Below are positions 1 to 7,857 of a DNA stretch of 64,000 nt, in pieces. This DNA comes from Craterilacuibacter sinensis (GTDB lineage: Bacteria; Pseudomonadota; Gammaproteobacteria; Burkholderiales; Chromobacteriaceae): the NCBI RefSeq assembly GCF_009831765.1, contig NZ_WSSB01000001.1, forward strand, positions 1 through 64,000, given 5' to 3'. A program made the position numbers and the translations under genes. The notes under the pieces were generated by a model, which was not told the DNA's origin, made no database searches, and saw only the letters and a list, made by a program, of their open reading frames with translations. How positions within the stretch are numbered: position 1 is the stretch's first letter; every line of letters starts with the position of its first letter.

Positions 1-17
1 AGTAGGACACCGCCAGA
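1..17 (+). rRNA. rrf: 5S rRNA, 3' end only (partial)
   Basis: The first 17 bases match the 3' end of the complete 5S gene that follows (agtaggacac.gccaga in both, one substitution). They are followed directly by a terminator. This is the tail of the regular 5S gene of an rRNA operon lying to the left of the window. Confidence 0.8.
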
Positions 18-31
18 CGCCCCATAGAAAA

Positions 32-57
32 CCCCAGCTCAATGAGCTGGGGTTTTT
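32..57 (+). terminator. Rho-independent terminator after first 5S copy
   Basis: A 9-bp perfect stem (CCCCAGCTC / GAGCTGGGG) with a 3-base loop is followed by five Ts. It would end the rRNA operon transcript after the first 5S. Confidence 0.9.
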
Positions 58-119
58 GCATTAAGGTGAAATACCCAGAATTCGCCGCGTTGCCTGAGGC
101 AGCGCAAGCAGCCGTTTAT

Positions 120-235
120 TTCTGGTAGCCATAGCGAGATGGTCCCACGCCTTCCCATCCCGAACAGGACCGTGAAACATCTTAGCGCCGATGATAGTGT
201 GGCATTCGCCATGTGAAAGTAGGACACTGCCAGAA
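120..235 (+). rRNA. rrf: 5S ribosomal RNA, second tandem copy
   Basis: The segment has the hallmarks of bacterial 5S rRNA: the GGTCCCACGCC and CCGAAC elements, GTGAAAC, TAGCGCCGATG and GTAGGACACTGCC. The ends pair to form helix I (121-128 with 227-234, one G-U). Its 3' end resembles the partial copy at 1-17, so this is a second 5S placed after the first copy's terminator. It must be expressed by readthrough or from its own promoter. I saw no strong promoter in the 60 bases between. Confidence 0.9.
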
Positions 236-249
236 GCCCATATCAAAAA

Positions 250-275
250 GCCCGACTCGATGAGTCGGGCTTTTT
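250..275 (+). terminator. Rho-independent terminator after second 5S copy
   Basis: A 9-bp perfect stem (GCCCGACTC / GAGTCGGGC) with a GAT loop is followed by five Ts. It aligns base for base with the terminator at 32-57 but with compensatory changes in both arms, so the 5S-plus-terminator unit was probably duplicated as a whole. Confidence 0.9.
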
Positions 276-290
276 GCATTTCAGCGCCGG

Positions 291-983
291 TCAGCTATCG
301 ACGAGTGAGCCATCACGGAAGACGATAATCTTGTCTGCCAACCGCTTGGCCTGTACCGGGTTATGGCTGACCATCACCAGCGTATAACGGCATTTAAGTG
401 AGGTGATCAGCGCTTCTATATCGCTGCTGGCCTGGGTGTCCAGCGAGACGGTAGGCTCGTCCAAGAGCAGGATTTCCGGTTGCAGGATAAGCGCACGCGC
501 AAGGCACAAGCGTTGCTGCTGGCCACCGGAAAGCGAGGCGGCCGGCGCATCCAGCCGCATGCAGACTTCGTCCCAGAGTTGTGCTTCGCGTAGCGCCGCC
601 TCGATGCGTTGTGCCAGTTCGGCGCGTGGCGGATTTTTCACCAGTTGCACAGGCAGGCGCAGGTTGTGTCCGATGGAGCCGGGCAGCAGATTCGGGTGCT
701 GGAATACCATGCCGACGCGGCGACGCAGCCAGACGGGATCGGTGCCGTGATGGTAGGGGTGGATGGTCTGGCCGGAGAGGGATAGCGTCAGCTCGCCGCT
801 GACGCGTGCACCCGCCGTGTCATCATGCAGGCGGTTGAGTACGCGCAGAAAGCTGGTCTTGCCCGAGCCTGACGGGCCGAGCAGGACCGATAGCTTGTTT
901 CCTGGCAGTTCAAGCGAAATATTGGACAGCAATTGTCGCTTGCCGATGGCCAGCGAGAGTTGATGGCAGCGGATAGCGCTCAT
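291..983 (-). CDS. pstB: Phosphate ABC transporter ATP-binding protein
   Basis: Cytoplasmic ATPase that powers phosphate import through PstA/PstC. Walker A GPSGSGKT lies at residues 36-43, the ABC signature LSGGQ at 151-155, Walker B LLLDEP near 172-177, and the switch histidine near 207. At 230 aa it is somewhat shorter than typical PstB (about 250-260). It is the last gene of the pstSCAB operon and its ATG overlaps the pstA stop by four bases (ATGA), so translation is coupled. No phoU follows; the gene converges on the rRNA operon end. The phosphate assignment rests mainly on the binding protein and permease partners. A related oxyanion cannot be excluded. Confidence 0.88.
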   Translation of the reverse strand: MSAIRCHQLSLAIGKRQLLSNISLELPGNKLSVLLGPSGSGKTSFLRVLNRLHDDTAGARVSGELTLSLSGQTIHPYHHGTDPVWLRRRVGMVFQHPNLLPGSIGHNLRLPVQLVKNPPRAELAQRIEAALREAQLWDEVCMRLDAPAASLSGGQQQRLCLARALILQPEILLLDEPTVSLDTQASSDIEALITSLKCRYTLVMVSHNPVQAKRLADKIIVFRDGSLVDS

Positions 984-1846
984 GATAAGGATCTTTTCTG
1001 GAGTTGGCGCGCAGTCGCAAACAGCAGTGCAGACAGGCTCATCAGCAGCAGGGCAGCGGCAAAAGCACGTGCCAGCTGCGCTTCATCGCGGTATTCGGCG
1101 GCGGTGACCATGATAAAGAAGGGCAGTGCTTCGAACTTGTCGAACAGGCTGCCGGGCAGGCCGGTTTCGGCGACCACGCCAGTCAGCAGGATGACGGCAA
1201 CATCCTCCAGCGCCCGCCCTATCGCCAGAATGCAGCCCGAGAGTATGCCGGGGCTGGCGGCAGGCAGGTAGACATGGAGGATGGCTTGCGATTGGCTAAG
1301 ACCGAGCGCCTGAGCGCTGAGCCTGAGTTCTGCCGGCAACTGGTGCAGGCTGACCCGGGTAGCCTGCACCAGATAAGGCAGCACCAGCAGGGCGACACAG
1401 CATGCGGCCAGCAGGAGTGAAGTATTGGCTTCGGGCAGGATATTGCGTAGCAGCAGGATCAGCATGAAACCGGTCAGCCCCATCACAATGGAGGGCATGC
1501 CGGCTAGCAGATCGACCAGCGTATATGCCAGCCGTCCCCTGCGTCCGCGCGCGTATTCGGCCTGGTGGATGCCGGCAGCAATGCTCAGCGGCAGGGCGAT
1601 GCCGATGGCGAGCGTAACCAGCATCAGGCTGCCGGCGAGTGCCGGCCATAAGCCGTCCCACACCGGCACCTGGCCGCTGAGTGCCGGCCAGGCAGGTGCA
1701 TCGCCAAACAGCAGCCTGCCATTTAATGCCGGCCAGGCGCCCATCAGCAAAAAGCCCAGAATCAGTAGCAACAGGCCGGCGAAGGCGGCTGCCAGCAGGG
1801 TGCTGAGTGCGACGACGGTGCGTTCAATGACGGTGCGCGGATTCAT
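980..1846 (-). CDS. pstA: Phosphate ABC transporter permease PstA
   Basis: Inner-membrane permease with about six hydrophobic segments and a binding-protein-dependent transport domain; the EAA-like cytoplasmic loop is visible as SAQALGLSQSQAILHVYLP. The frame is open further upstream, but I choose the ATG at 1846 (MNPRTVIERT) because it gives a standard positively charged N-terminus before the first membrane helix and overlaps the end of pstC by only 23 bp. That makes 288 aa, normal for PstA. The stop overlaps the pstB start. With pstC it forms the transmembrane channel. Confidence 0.88.
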   Translation of the reverse strand: MNPRTVIERTVVALSTLLAAAFAGLLLLILGFLLMGAWPALNGRLLFGDAPAWPALSGQVPVWDGLWPALAGSLMLVTLAIGIALPLSIAAGIHQAEYARGRRGRLAYTLVDLLAGMPSIVMGLTGFMLILLLRNILPEANTSLLLAACCVALLVLPYLVQATRVSLHQLPAELRLSAQALGLSQSQAILHVYLPAASPGILSGCILAIGRALEDVAVILLTGVVAETGLPGSLFDKFEALPFFIMVTAAEYRDEAQLARAFAAALLLMSLSALLFATARQLQKRSLS

Positions 1847-2678
1847 CGGACAAGCTCGCGGTGAGGAAATGAACCAGTGCGACATAAGCCAGCAATAGCA
1901 AGCTGGCAGCGTAGATGGCCGCATAAGCCTGGCTTTGGGTATCGGCAGCCAGCGTGATCGCGATATGTGCGGTCAGGGTACGCAAGGGCTCGGTCGGGTT
2001 GGCGGGCAGCCAGATGGCGTTGCCGCTGACCATCAGGGCAATCAGCGTATCGCCGACGGCGCGCCCGGAAGAAAGCAGCAGCGCGGACAGTAGCGCGCGC
2101 CGTTCGGCCGGCAACACAACCCACAGCAGCAACTGCACGCGCGACAGACCCAGCGCATCGCCTGCCGCTTGCAGACGGGTAAAGGTCGGCGACAAGGCGC
2201 CGCTTAGCAGCAGGGCCACGGTTGGCGTCAGCATGACGCCCAGCGTGAGTGCGGCCGCCAGCCAGGAATAGCCCATGCCCAGCCCCAGGCTGTCGCGCAG
2301 CCAGGGTACCAGTAGCCAGACGGAGACAAAGGCGTAGACCACGGTCGGAATGCCGGACAGCAGCGCCAGCAAGGTGCGCATTGCCGCGGCCAGTGGGCGG
2401 GGGGCGAGCCCCAGCGTAGAGAGTGCCAGCAGCAGCCCGCACGGGTAGGCGAGCAGCAGGGCCGAGGCGGCGAGCAGCAGCGTGCCGGCTGCCATACTGG
2501 CCAGACCTATCTCGCCGGCGGCCGGATTCCAGCTGCTGCCGGCAAGCGAGATAAGCAGGGCTGGGTCGCGCCATAGCGGCAGCCCCAGCCATAACAACAG
2601 CGCCAGAATGGCGAACACCGCACACGCTGCAATGCCGCCGGCAAACGCGGCGGCCGTCGCGAGCAGACGTTCAGACAT
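1824..2678 (-). CDS. pstC: Phosphate ABC transporter permease PstC
   Basis: 284-aa polytopic membrane protein beginning with a hydrophobic helix right after MSERLLATA. The permease loop signature appears as GDALGLSRVQLLLWVVLP. It pairs with PstA in the PstSCAB importer. Its start codon shares bases with the pstS stop (TGATG arrangement at 2676-2680), indicating translational coupling in a compact operon. Confidence 0.88.
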   Translation of the reverse strand: MSERLLATAAAFAGGIAACAVFAILALLLWLGLPLWRDPALLISLAGSSWNPAAGEIGLASMAAGTLLLAASALLLAYPCGLLLALSTLGLAPRPLAAAMRTLLALLSGIPTVVYAFVSVWLLVPWLRDSLGLGMGYSWLAAALTLGVMLTPTVALLLSGALSPTFTRLQAAGDALGLSRVQLLLWVVLPAERRALLSALLLSSGRAVGDTLIALMVSGNAIWLPANPTEPLRTLTAHIAITLAADTQSQAYAAIYAASLLLLAYVALVHFLTASLSDESAHRH

Positions 2679-3511
2679 CAGAACGCAGGGATGTAGCCAT
2701 GGTTGCGGATAATGGCCTGACCTTCATTCGTTTTGAGGTAGCGCAAAAAGGCGGCAGGCAGTGCTGCCGGTTCACCCTTGGTGTTGAAGTACAAGCCGCG
2801 CACGATGGGATAGTCACCGGACAGGGCATTTTGCTGAGTCGGTGCATGACCGCCTACGCTCAAGGGCTTAATGCTCTGGTCCAGCATGCCCATGCCAAGG
2901 TAGCCGATGGCGCCCTTATCGCGGGCAATGGCCGACTTGGCCGCGCCATTGGAGCTGACCAGTGTGGTTTTCGCCGCGGGTGCGGTGTCCTTGCCCAGCA
3001 CCTTGCCGACAAAGACTTCGCGCGTGGCGCTGGCCTCGTCGCGGCCATACCGATGGATAGGTGCATCGGCCCCGCCCAGGGCCTTCCAGTTGCTGGTCTT
3101 GCCGCTGAAAACATCGCGCAATTGTTCGAGGCTGATGTCCTTGACCGGATTGCTCGGGTGGACTGCGACTGCGACACCGTCAAGGGCAAAGTGGAAGGGC
3201 TTGAGCTGGTAACGGGCGATTTCCTCGGCGCTGACTTTGCGCCCGGTGCTGCCGATATCGACCAGGCCTTCGCCCACTTTCTGTACGCCAACGCCGCTGC
3301 CACCGCCGGTGACGCTGATGCGGATTGCCGGGTTGGACTTTGACACCTGACGCGCGATGTCTTGTACGACAGGGATATGGGCGGTGCCGCCGGCAATATC
3401 CAGCTTACCGGACAAGCCTTTAAAGACGTCGATGTCTGCGGCAAGAACGGGAAGGGAAATAGTAAGAGCTAGCAAGCCGGAAAAGGCGGCTGCGACAGGT
3501 TTGCGATGCAT
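2678..3511 (-). CDS. pstS: Phosphate-binding periplasmic protein PstS
   Basis: 277-aa periplasmic solute-binding protein with a signal peptide (MHRKP, hydrophobic core, VLA-AD cleavage near residue 24). The N-domain contains the TGGGSGVG loop and the IGSTGRKVS segment that coordinate oxyanions in PstS-like proteins; YPIVRGLYF near the C-terminus is also typical. It delivers phosphate to PstC/PstA. First gene of the operon. A TATAAT -10 lies upstream (3563-3568) with a poor -35, as expected for an activator-dependent promoter, but I could not find a clear PhoB box. Confidence 0.88.
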   Translation of the reverse strand: MHRKPVAAAFSGLLALTISLPVLAADIDVFKGLSGKLDIAGGTAHIPVVQDIARQVSKSNPAIRISVTGGGSGVGVQKVGEGLVDIGSTGRKVSAEEIARYQLKPFHFALDGVAVAVHPSNPVKDISLEQLRDVFSGKTSNWKALGGADAPIHRYGRDEASATREVFVGKVLGKDTAPAAKTTLVSSNGAAKSAIARDKGAIGYLGMGMLDQSIKPLSVGGHAPTQQNALSGDYPIVRGLYFNTKGEPAALPAAFLRYLKTNEGQAIIRNHGYIPAF

Positions 3512-3562
3512 GCTTTGTCTTTCATGGGGGGCGCCGGCAAAAGGCGGCGCTTAAGGCGCGGG

Positions 3563-3568
3563 ATTATA
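3563..3568 (-). promoter_or_regulatory. -10 element for the pst operon
   Basis: A perfect TATAAT on the minus strand, about 50 bases before the pstS start. The region where a -35 should lie has no good TTGACA match, consistent with dependence on an activator. Confidence 0.45.
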
Positions 3569-3889
3569 GCGGCAGAGCGTGTGCCATTCCGGACAAAAGA
3601 CATTGTCTTTGACCTGGATCAGTAGTACGCCGCGACGAAGGCTAAGTCTTGTGGCCGCCGTTGCGTTGCACTTTGCAAGGCGGTCTCTTCGACACCGGCA
3701 TACCCCGATACCTGTGCGCGCTCAGGTCAGGGCACGGGCGCGCGATTGCCGATTCTTGGTCTCGACTCCGGTTCCTGGCGCACGCTGGCACACAAGCTTG
3801 ATTTGCGTGAAGGATTTGAGATCAGTTTCTTTCACTTCATGCAGGCACTGGCGCCGCCGCATGGCTAACACGCCGGCACTGGGGCGCGG

Positions 3890-3895
3890 TAGAAT
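3890..3895 (+). promoter_or_regulatory. -10 element upstream of the 3931 gene
   Basis: TAGAAT, 35 bases ahead of the ATG at 3931. No clear -35 is seen. Confidence 0.4.
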
Positions 3896-3930
3896 GGCAG
3901 GCTGAATTTCCGTCTGGTCCCGAGTCACAC

Positions 3931-5370
3931 ATGAAACCGCATCCCCGCAACGCACGCATCAAGGGCGATCCTTTTGTTCCCAACCGCTTTATCTTTGGCG
4001 ATGCCGTCGACGACAAGGGGCTGGAGCCTTATGAGTACATCGTGCACACCGAGGCGCCGGCCTTTATCTGCCGTCTGGTCGGTAACGACAATATGCCGTT
4101 TGCCGGGCGTGAAGCGGAGGGTTTTGCCAGTGCCGTGCTATACGACGAAGCTGAAAACATCACCCACTATGTCTGCAATAGCGGCTTGCGCATGTTTGAC
4201 TTCAATTTTATGGAGGAGCCGCCGACTGCCGCCGCCTTGCAGCGCATCTGCGACGAGGCCATGGCCTTGTACGAGCGGTTGAACAAGGCTTATGCCGAGC
4301 GTGAAGCCAATCCGATGCAGCGCGAAATGCGTGTGATTCCGACCGAGCCCTTGCCGCCGGCTGAGCGTCAGGCAGCGATTGTCGGCCTGATGGACAAGGC
4401 GCGCGAGGCGCTGGCCGAGCCGATGGCGCGCATGCAGCTGACTGCCGCCGTGCAGCAGGTGCTGATGGGGGGCGATCAGGCGGTGTTTACCGAGGCGCAG
4501 CTGGGGCTATTGGCCGAGGCGCCGGTGCGTGAATTATTGGTCGAAACGGCACGTGGTGCGATTGCCCGTCCCGAGGTGGTGCGCCCGGATGGCAGTTTTG
4601 CTTCATTTGAATTGTGGGCCTTGCCGCTTGCCTTCTCGCGTGCCAAGGGCGGGGTATGGTGGCATTACCCGCTGATGGAACGGGTGGAAGTGGCGCTGGC
4701 CGATGCGCTGGAAGTACCGGAAAAATCCATCTTGTGGGTGTCGCCCACCATTTTCACGCTGGACATGCTGAACGAGCGCGCCTGCCAGAGCCTTGTGCAT
4801 CTGGCGCCGATTATGGATGCCGGTTGCGACTTCGCCCCGGCCGACCCCGAGGCATCGCGCGCCACTTTTGAGGCCGCCGACCAGACTCCGGATGCCCAGC
4901 TGGTGCTGGCCTGGATTCCGTTTCTGGCCGAGCGCGGGGTGCTGGGACACGAGCAGGTGCGCAAGCTCTCGCGCAAGGCGCTGGATGCGGCGATGCCGCT
5001 GGTGCAGCAGGCAATCAGCCGCGAGATGGAGTATGGCGAGGCCGAGCTGTTTGCGCCTTTGCCGATTTGGGATGCGCTGGAAGCGGGCGTGCGCGCATGG
5101 AACAGAAAACGTTTGGGGCTGACGGTGGCGATTGCCGCCAGCAGTCTTGCCAGCTTGCGTGAGCTGGAGGCGGTGGCCGAGTACCAGCCTGAGTTGCAGG
5201 GCTATGATGTGGCGCTGCGCCGTTCGCAAAGCAAAGAGATTATTGCCCGCACGCCATGGCTGGTGGTGCCGGATGTGGCATCCGACAGGCAGGCTTGCTG
5301 GCAGGATCTGGTGGACTGCATGCAAGAAGCAGGGATTGCATTATCCGAACAGCAGACGCGCTGGCATTAG
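3931..5370 (+). CDS. Conserved-looking protein of unknown function, 479 aa
   Basis: I do not recognise this protein. It is soluble (no signal peptide or membrane helix), acidic, rich in alanine, glutamate and leucine, and ends with a standard terminator. The N-terminal ~110 residues (FIFGDAVDDKGLEPYEYIVHTEAPAF, split around position 25-50) have a mixed alpha/beta look with several aromatic residues. The rest is mainly helical, with a Trp-rich patch (GGVWWHYPLMERVEVAL) near 240-256. Codon use matches its neighbours, so it looks native rather than recently acquired. It stands alone between divergent pst and a downstream diguanylate cyclase gene and has its own promoter and terminator. Confidence 0.85.
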   Translation: MKPHPRNARIKGDPFVPNRFIFGDAVDDKGLEPYEYIVHTEAPAFICRLVGNDNMPFAGREAEGFASAVLYDEAENITHYVCNSGLRMFDFNFMEEPPTAAALQRICDEAMALYERLNKAYAEREANPMQREMRVIPTEPLPPAERQAAIVGLMDKAREALAEPMARMQLTAAVQQVLMGGDQAVFTEAQLGLLAEAPVRELLVETARGAIARPEVVRPDGSFASFELWALPLAFSRAKGGVWWHYPLMERVEVALADALEVPEKSILWVSPTIFTLDMLNERACQSLVHLAPIMDAGCDFAPADPEASRATFEAADQTPDAQLVLAWIPFLAERGVLGHEQVRKLSRKALDAAMPLVQQAISREMEYGEAELFAPLPIWDALEAGVRAWNRKRLGLTVAIAASSLASLRELEAVAEYQPELQGYDVALRRSQSKEIIARTPWLVVPDVASDRQACWQDLVDCMQEAGIALSEQQTRWH

Positions 5371-5394
5371 TTTTCACGCCATTTATTTGCACCG

Positions 5395-5416
5395 CCGCCC
5401 TGATGGGCGGTTTTTT
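5395..5416 (+). terminator. Rho-independent terminator of the 3931 gene
   Basis: CCGCCC / GGGCGG stem with a TGAT loop and a run of six Ts. Confidence 0.85.
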
Positions 5417-5511
5417 ATTGCGTGCGCATTTAATTCGGCCGCCATGTATTCCTATTTGCATAATTGTGGGGTATTTTAATTGCCATACCAATTAATAAAA
5501 ATAGGTGATAT

Positions 5512-7857
5512 GTGCGGGGGAAGATCAGACTGAATTCAATGAAATTCAGAGCCGCACTATTTTGTGTGCTGCTGGGGTGGGGGTTGACTCTATTGGTTGC
5601 CGGCATTTATTACCTTGATGGCAAGCAACAACTGCGCAGCCTGCAGATGACGCACCTGCAGGGACTGGTCGAGCGTACTGCTACAGATCTGGATGATCGC
5701 ATCCGTACACGTCAGCAATTGGTCATTCGTGGCGCCGCATCGCTGACGCTGACGCCGGAGGAACTGATCCGTGATGCACCTAATCTGATCTCCCGTTTTC
5801 ACTACCTGAAGGGTATGTTCAGCACTGCCGTGCTTTATGACCGCAATGGCGTGATTGTGGCTGATTATCCGCACATTCCCGGCCGAGTCGGATTGAGTGT
5901 CGCTGAACGCGGATATTTCCAGCGCACGCGTGACACCCTTACACCGCAGATTTCTGAGCCGTTTCGTGCCAAGACGCCTTCGCGGCGCCATGTGGTGGTC
6001 TTTAGCGCCCCGATTCTTACGCCTGATGGACGCTTTGCCGGTATGTTGGCAGGCTCGCTTGAGTTGTTCTCGCCTGAGTTTTTCGGCGAGTTATCGCAGC
6101 TGGCGATTGGCAAGCAGGGGTATATCGTTCTGGTCGCGCAGCAGAGTCGCCGCTTTCTGTTTCACCCCGATCCGGCATGGGTTGATCATCCTATCCCGTC
6201 GCGCACACAGGCGCCGGCGCTATACCGTGCCGTGGTTGAAAACAGGTTTGGGGTGAGTGAAGGGGCATTGTCGCGGGGAGAAGATGGGCTGGCTGCTTTG
6301 TTTAAATTGCAAAGTGTGAACTGGGTATTAGGGGCGGCTATCCCGCTACATGAGGCCTATTTACCTCTGCAACGCTTTACCCGCACCCTGTTGTGGATTG
6401 GCTTGGCGATGATGCTGCTGTTGCCATTATTGGCCTGGCTTGCTATGCGGAAAATGCTTGCTCCGCTGTCGGTGCTGCAGCAGCAGTTGCAGCACTGGCA
6501 GGACCCATCGACTGCCGGGGCATTGAATGTGGTCGGCTCCAGCGAACTGGTCGAGATGGCCAACACGCTGAATGCCTTGCTGGCAGGACGGCAGGCATTC
6601 GAGTTGCGTTTGAGTGAGCGCGAGGCTTTTTTTCGGGCATTGAATGATGTTTCTCCATTAGGCGTACTGGTATGTGATCGCCAGGGTGAAATTCGCTATC
6701 ACAATCAGGTCGCAGCGCAAATGCTCTCGGTGAGCGGCATTGGCTGCAACTGGCTTAAGAATGTCGATGCGGCGGAGTCCAGCCGCCTCATCCAGCTTAT
6801 GGCTGAAGAGCTCACCATCGGTGGGCTTGTGCAGCGGCGCAGCCACTTATCACCTCAGCAGGGGCTGCGCCTATTGCTCGAATTACGCTTGACCTTATTG
6901 GATGATGCGCATTGTCTGGTCATCTTGCTTGATGTGACGCAGCAGGACGCAGAGCAGCAGGCATTGGCTGGCGAGCGGGAACGGGCTCTGGCGATACTGG
7001 GGTCCATCTCTGATGCCGTGGTATTGACCAATCAGTGCGATGAAGTTGAATACCTCAATCTGCCTGCGCAAGCGCTGCTTGGGATTAAGGCTGGTGACCC
7101 GCTTGGGCGTCGTCTTTGCAATCTGGTCGACTTTCGCCATCCCGAGACGGGCATGCTGTTAGCGGCGTACGAGCTGGATGGTTTAACGGCCGGCACCCAT
7201 GTCGAGCTGGATATGGAGACTGAGGACGGGGAGGTCAGGGCCGTGGTGTTGGCCCTATCATCCGTCGCAGCACAAGGGGTGATGCAGGGCTACCGGGTGT
7301 ATGTGCTGCGTGATGATGCCGAGCGGCGGCAACGCGAGCAGGAGCAGCGCTATCAGGCGACGCACGACGCATTGACAGGTCTACTCAACCGGCGTGCCCT
7401 GCAGCAGGAGCTTAGCCAGTTGCTGGAGGGCGGGCGTCTGCCCGCCGTCACGGTGGCCATGCTGGATCTGGATTACTTCAAGGAAGTCAATGACAAGGGG
7501 GGCCATCAGGCTGGCGATCTGATGCTGCAGGCGGTGGCTGGCCTCCTCTACGAGGGCCTGCGCGACTCGGATAGCATTGCACGTATGGGGGGGGACGAAT
7601 TCGCCCTGATCCTGCGCCATTGTGATGAGGCCGATGGGCAACAGGTGCTGAATCAGATCCGGCAACGTATTGAATGCTACCGCTTGGCATTCGCCGGCCA
7701 GTCTTTTACTTTGAGTGCCAGCATCGGATTGACGCAGATCCAGTCATCCGATGCCACTCCAGAGGAGGTGCTCGCCCGTGCCGACAAGGCATGCTATGCG
7801 GCCAAATTTTCCGGCCGCAACCGCATCGCCACCACACAAGGCGAGCTACTTAGCTAG
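5512..7857 (+). CDS. Membrane-bound diguanylate cyclase with Cache sensor, HAMP-like linker, PAS and GGDEF
   Basis: 781-aa inner-membrane c-di-GMP synthase. A first membrane helix (about 13-32) and a second (about 293-313) bracket a periplasmic double-Cache type sensor region containing LYDRNGVIVADYP. After the second helix come a short HAMP-like stretch and two PAS-like segments (about 365-480 and 485-600). The C-terminal GGDEF domain has the intact active site GGDEF at 693-697, and an inhibitory I-site RDSD at 684-687, so product inhibition is expected. There is no EAL domain. The GTG at 5512 is preceded by AGGTG; ATG at 5539 is an alternative start. The 3' end overlaps the convergent puuB-like gene by four bases (CTAG serves as stop on both strands). 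Confidence 0.92.
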   Translation: MRGKIRLNSMKFRAALFCVLLGWGLTLLVAGIYYLDGKQQLRSLQMTHLQGLVERTATDLDDRIRTRQQLVIRGAASLTLTPEELIRDAPNLISRFHYLKGMFSTAVLYDRNGVIVADYPHIPGRVGLSVAERGYFQRTRDTLTPQISEPFRAKTPSRRHVVVFSAPILTPDGRFAGMLAGSLELFSPEFFGELSQLAIGKQGYIVLVAQQSRRFLFHPDPAWVDHPIPSRTQAPALYRAVVENRFGVSEGALSRGEDGLAALFKLQSVNWVLGAAIPLHEAYLPLQRFTRTLLWIGLAMMLLLPLLAWLAMRKMLAPLSVLQQQLQHWQDPSTAGALNVVGSSELVEMANTLNALLAGRQAFELRLSEREAFFRALNDVSPLGVLVCDRQGEIRYHNQVAAQMLSVSGIGCNWLKNVDAAESSRLIQLMAEELTIGGLVQRRSHLSPQQGLRLLLELRLTLLDDAHCLVILLDVTQQDAEQQALAGERERALAILGSISDAVVLTNQCDEVEYLNLPAQALLGIKAGDPLGRRLCNLVDFRHPETGMLLAAYELDGLTAGTHVELDMETEDGEVRAVVLALSSVAAQGVMQGYRVYVLRDDAERRQREQEQRYQATHDALTGLLNRRALQQELSQLLEGGRLPAVTVAMLDLDYFKEVNDKGGHQAGDLMLQAVAGLLYEGLRDSDSIARMGGDEFALILRHCDEADGQQVLNQIRQRIECYRLAFAGQSFTLSASIGLTQIQSSDATPEEVLARADKACYAAKFSGRNRIATTQGELLS

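Larger units (their letters stand above)
3512..3930. other. Gene-free interval between pstS and the 3931 gene
   Basis: 419 bp without a gene I can support. It holds the divergent promoters of pstS (minus) and the 3931 gene (plus). A stop-free plus-strand frame from 3626 ends at 3868 and reads like protein near its end (KLDLREGFEISFF), but it has no convincing start or ribosome-binding site. It is either chance or the remnant of a decayed gene. Confidence 0.5.

Noticed and set aside
3569-3620. PhoB box upstream of pstS
   Set aside because: Two TGTC elements are visible but their spacing (7 bp) does not match the 11-bp period of Pho boxes.
3579-3905. Possible small gene of 108 codons upstream of the 3931 gene
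   Set aside because: Arg-rich, no ribosome site, overlaps the presumed promoters; a neighbouring frame ending at 3868 looks equally protein-like, so neither is convincing.
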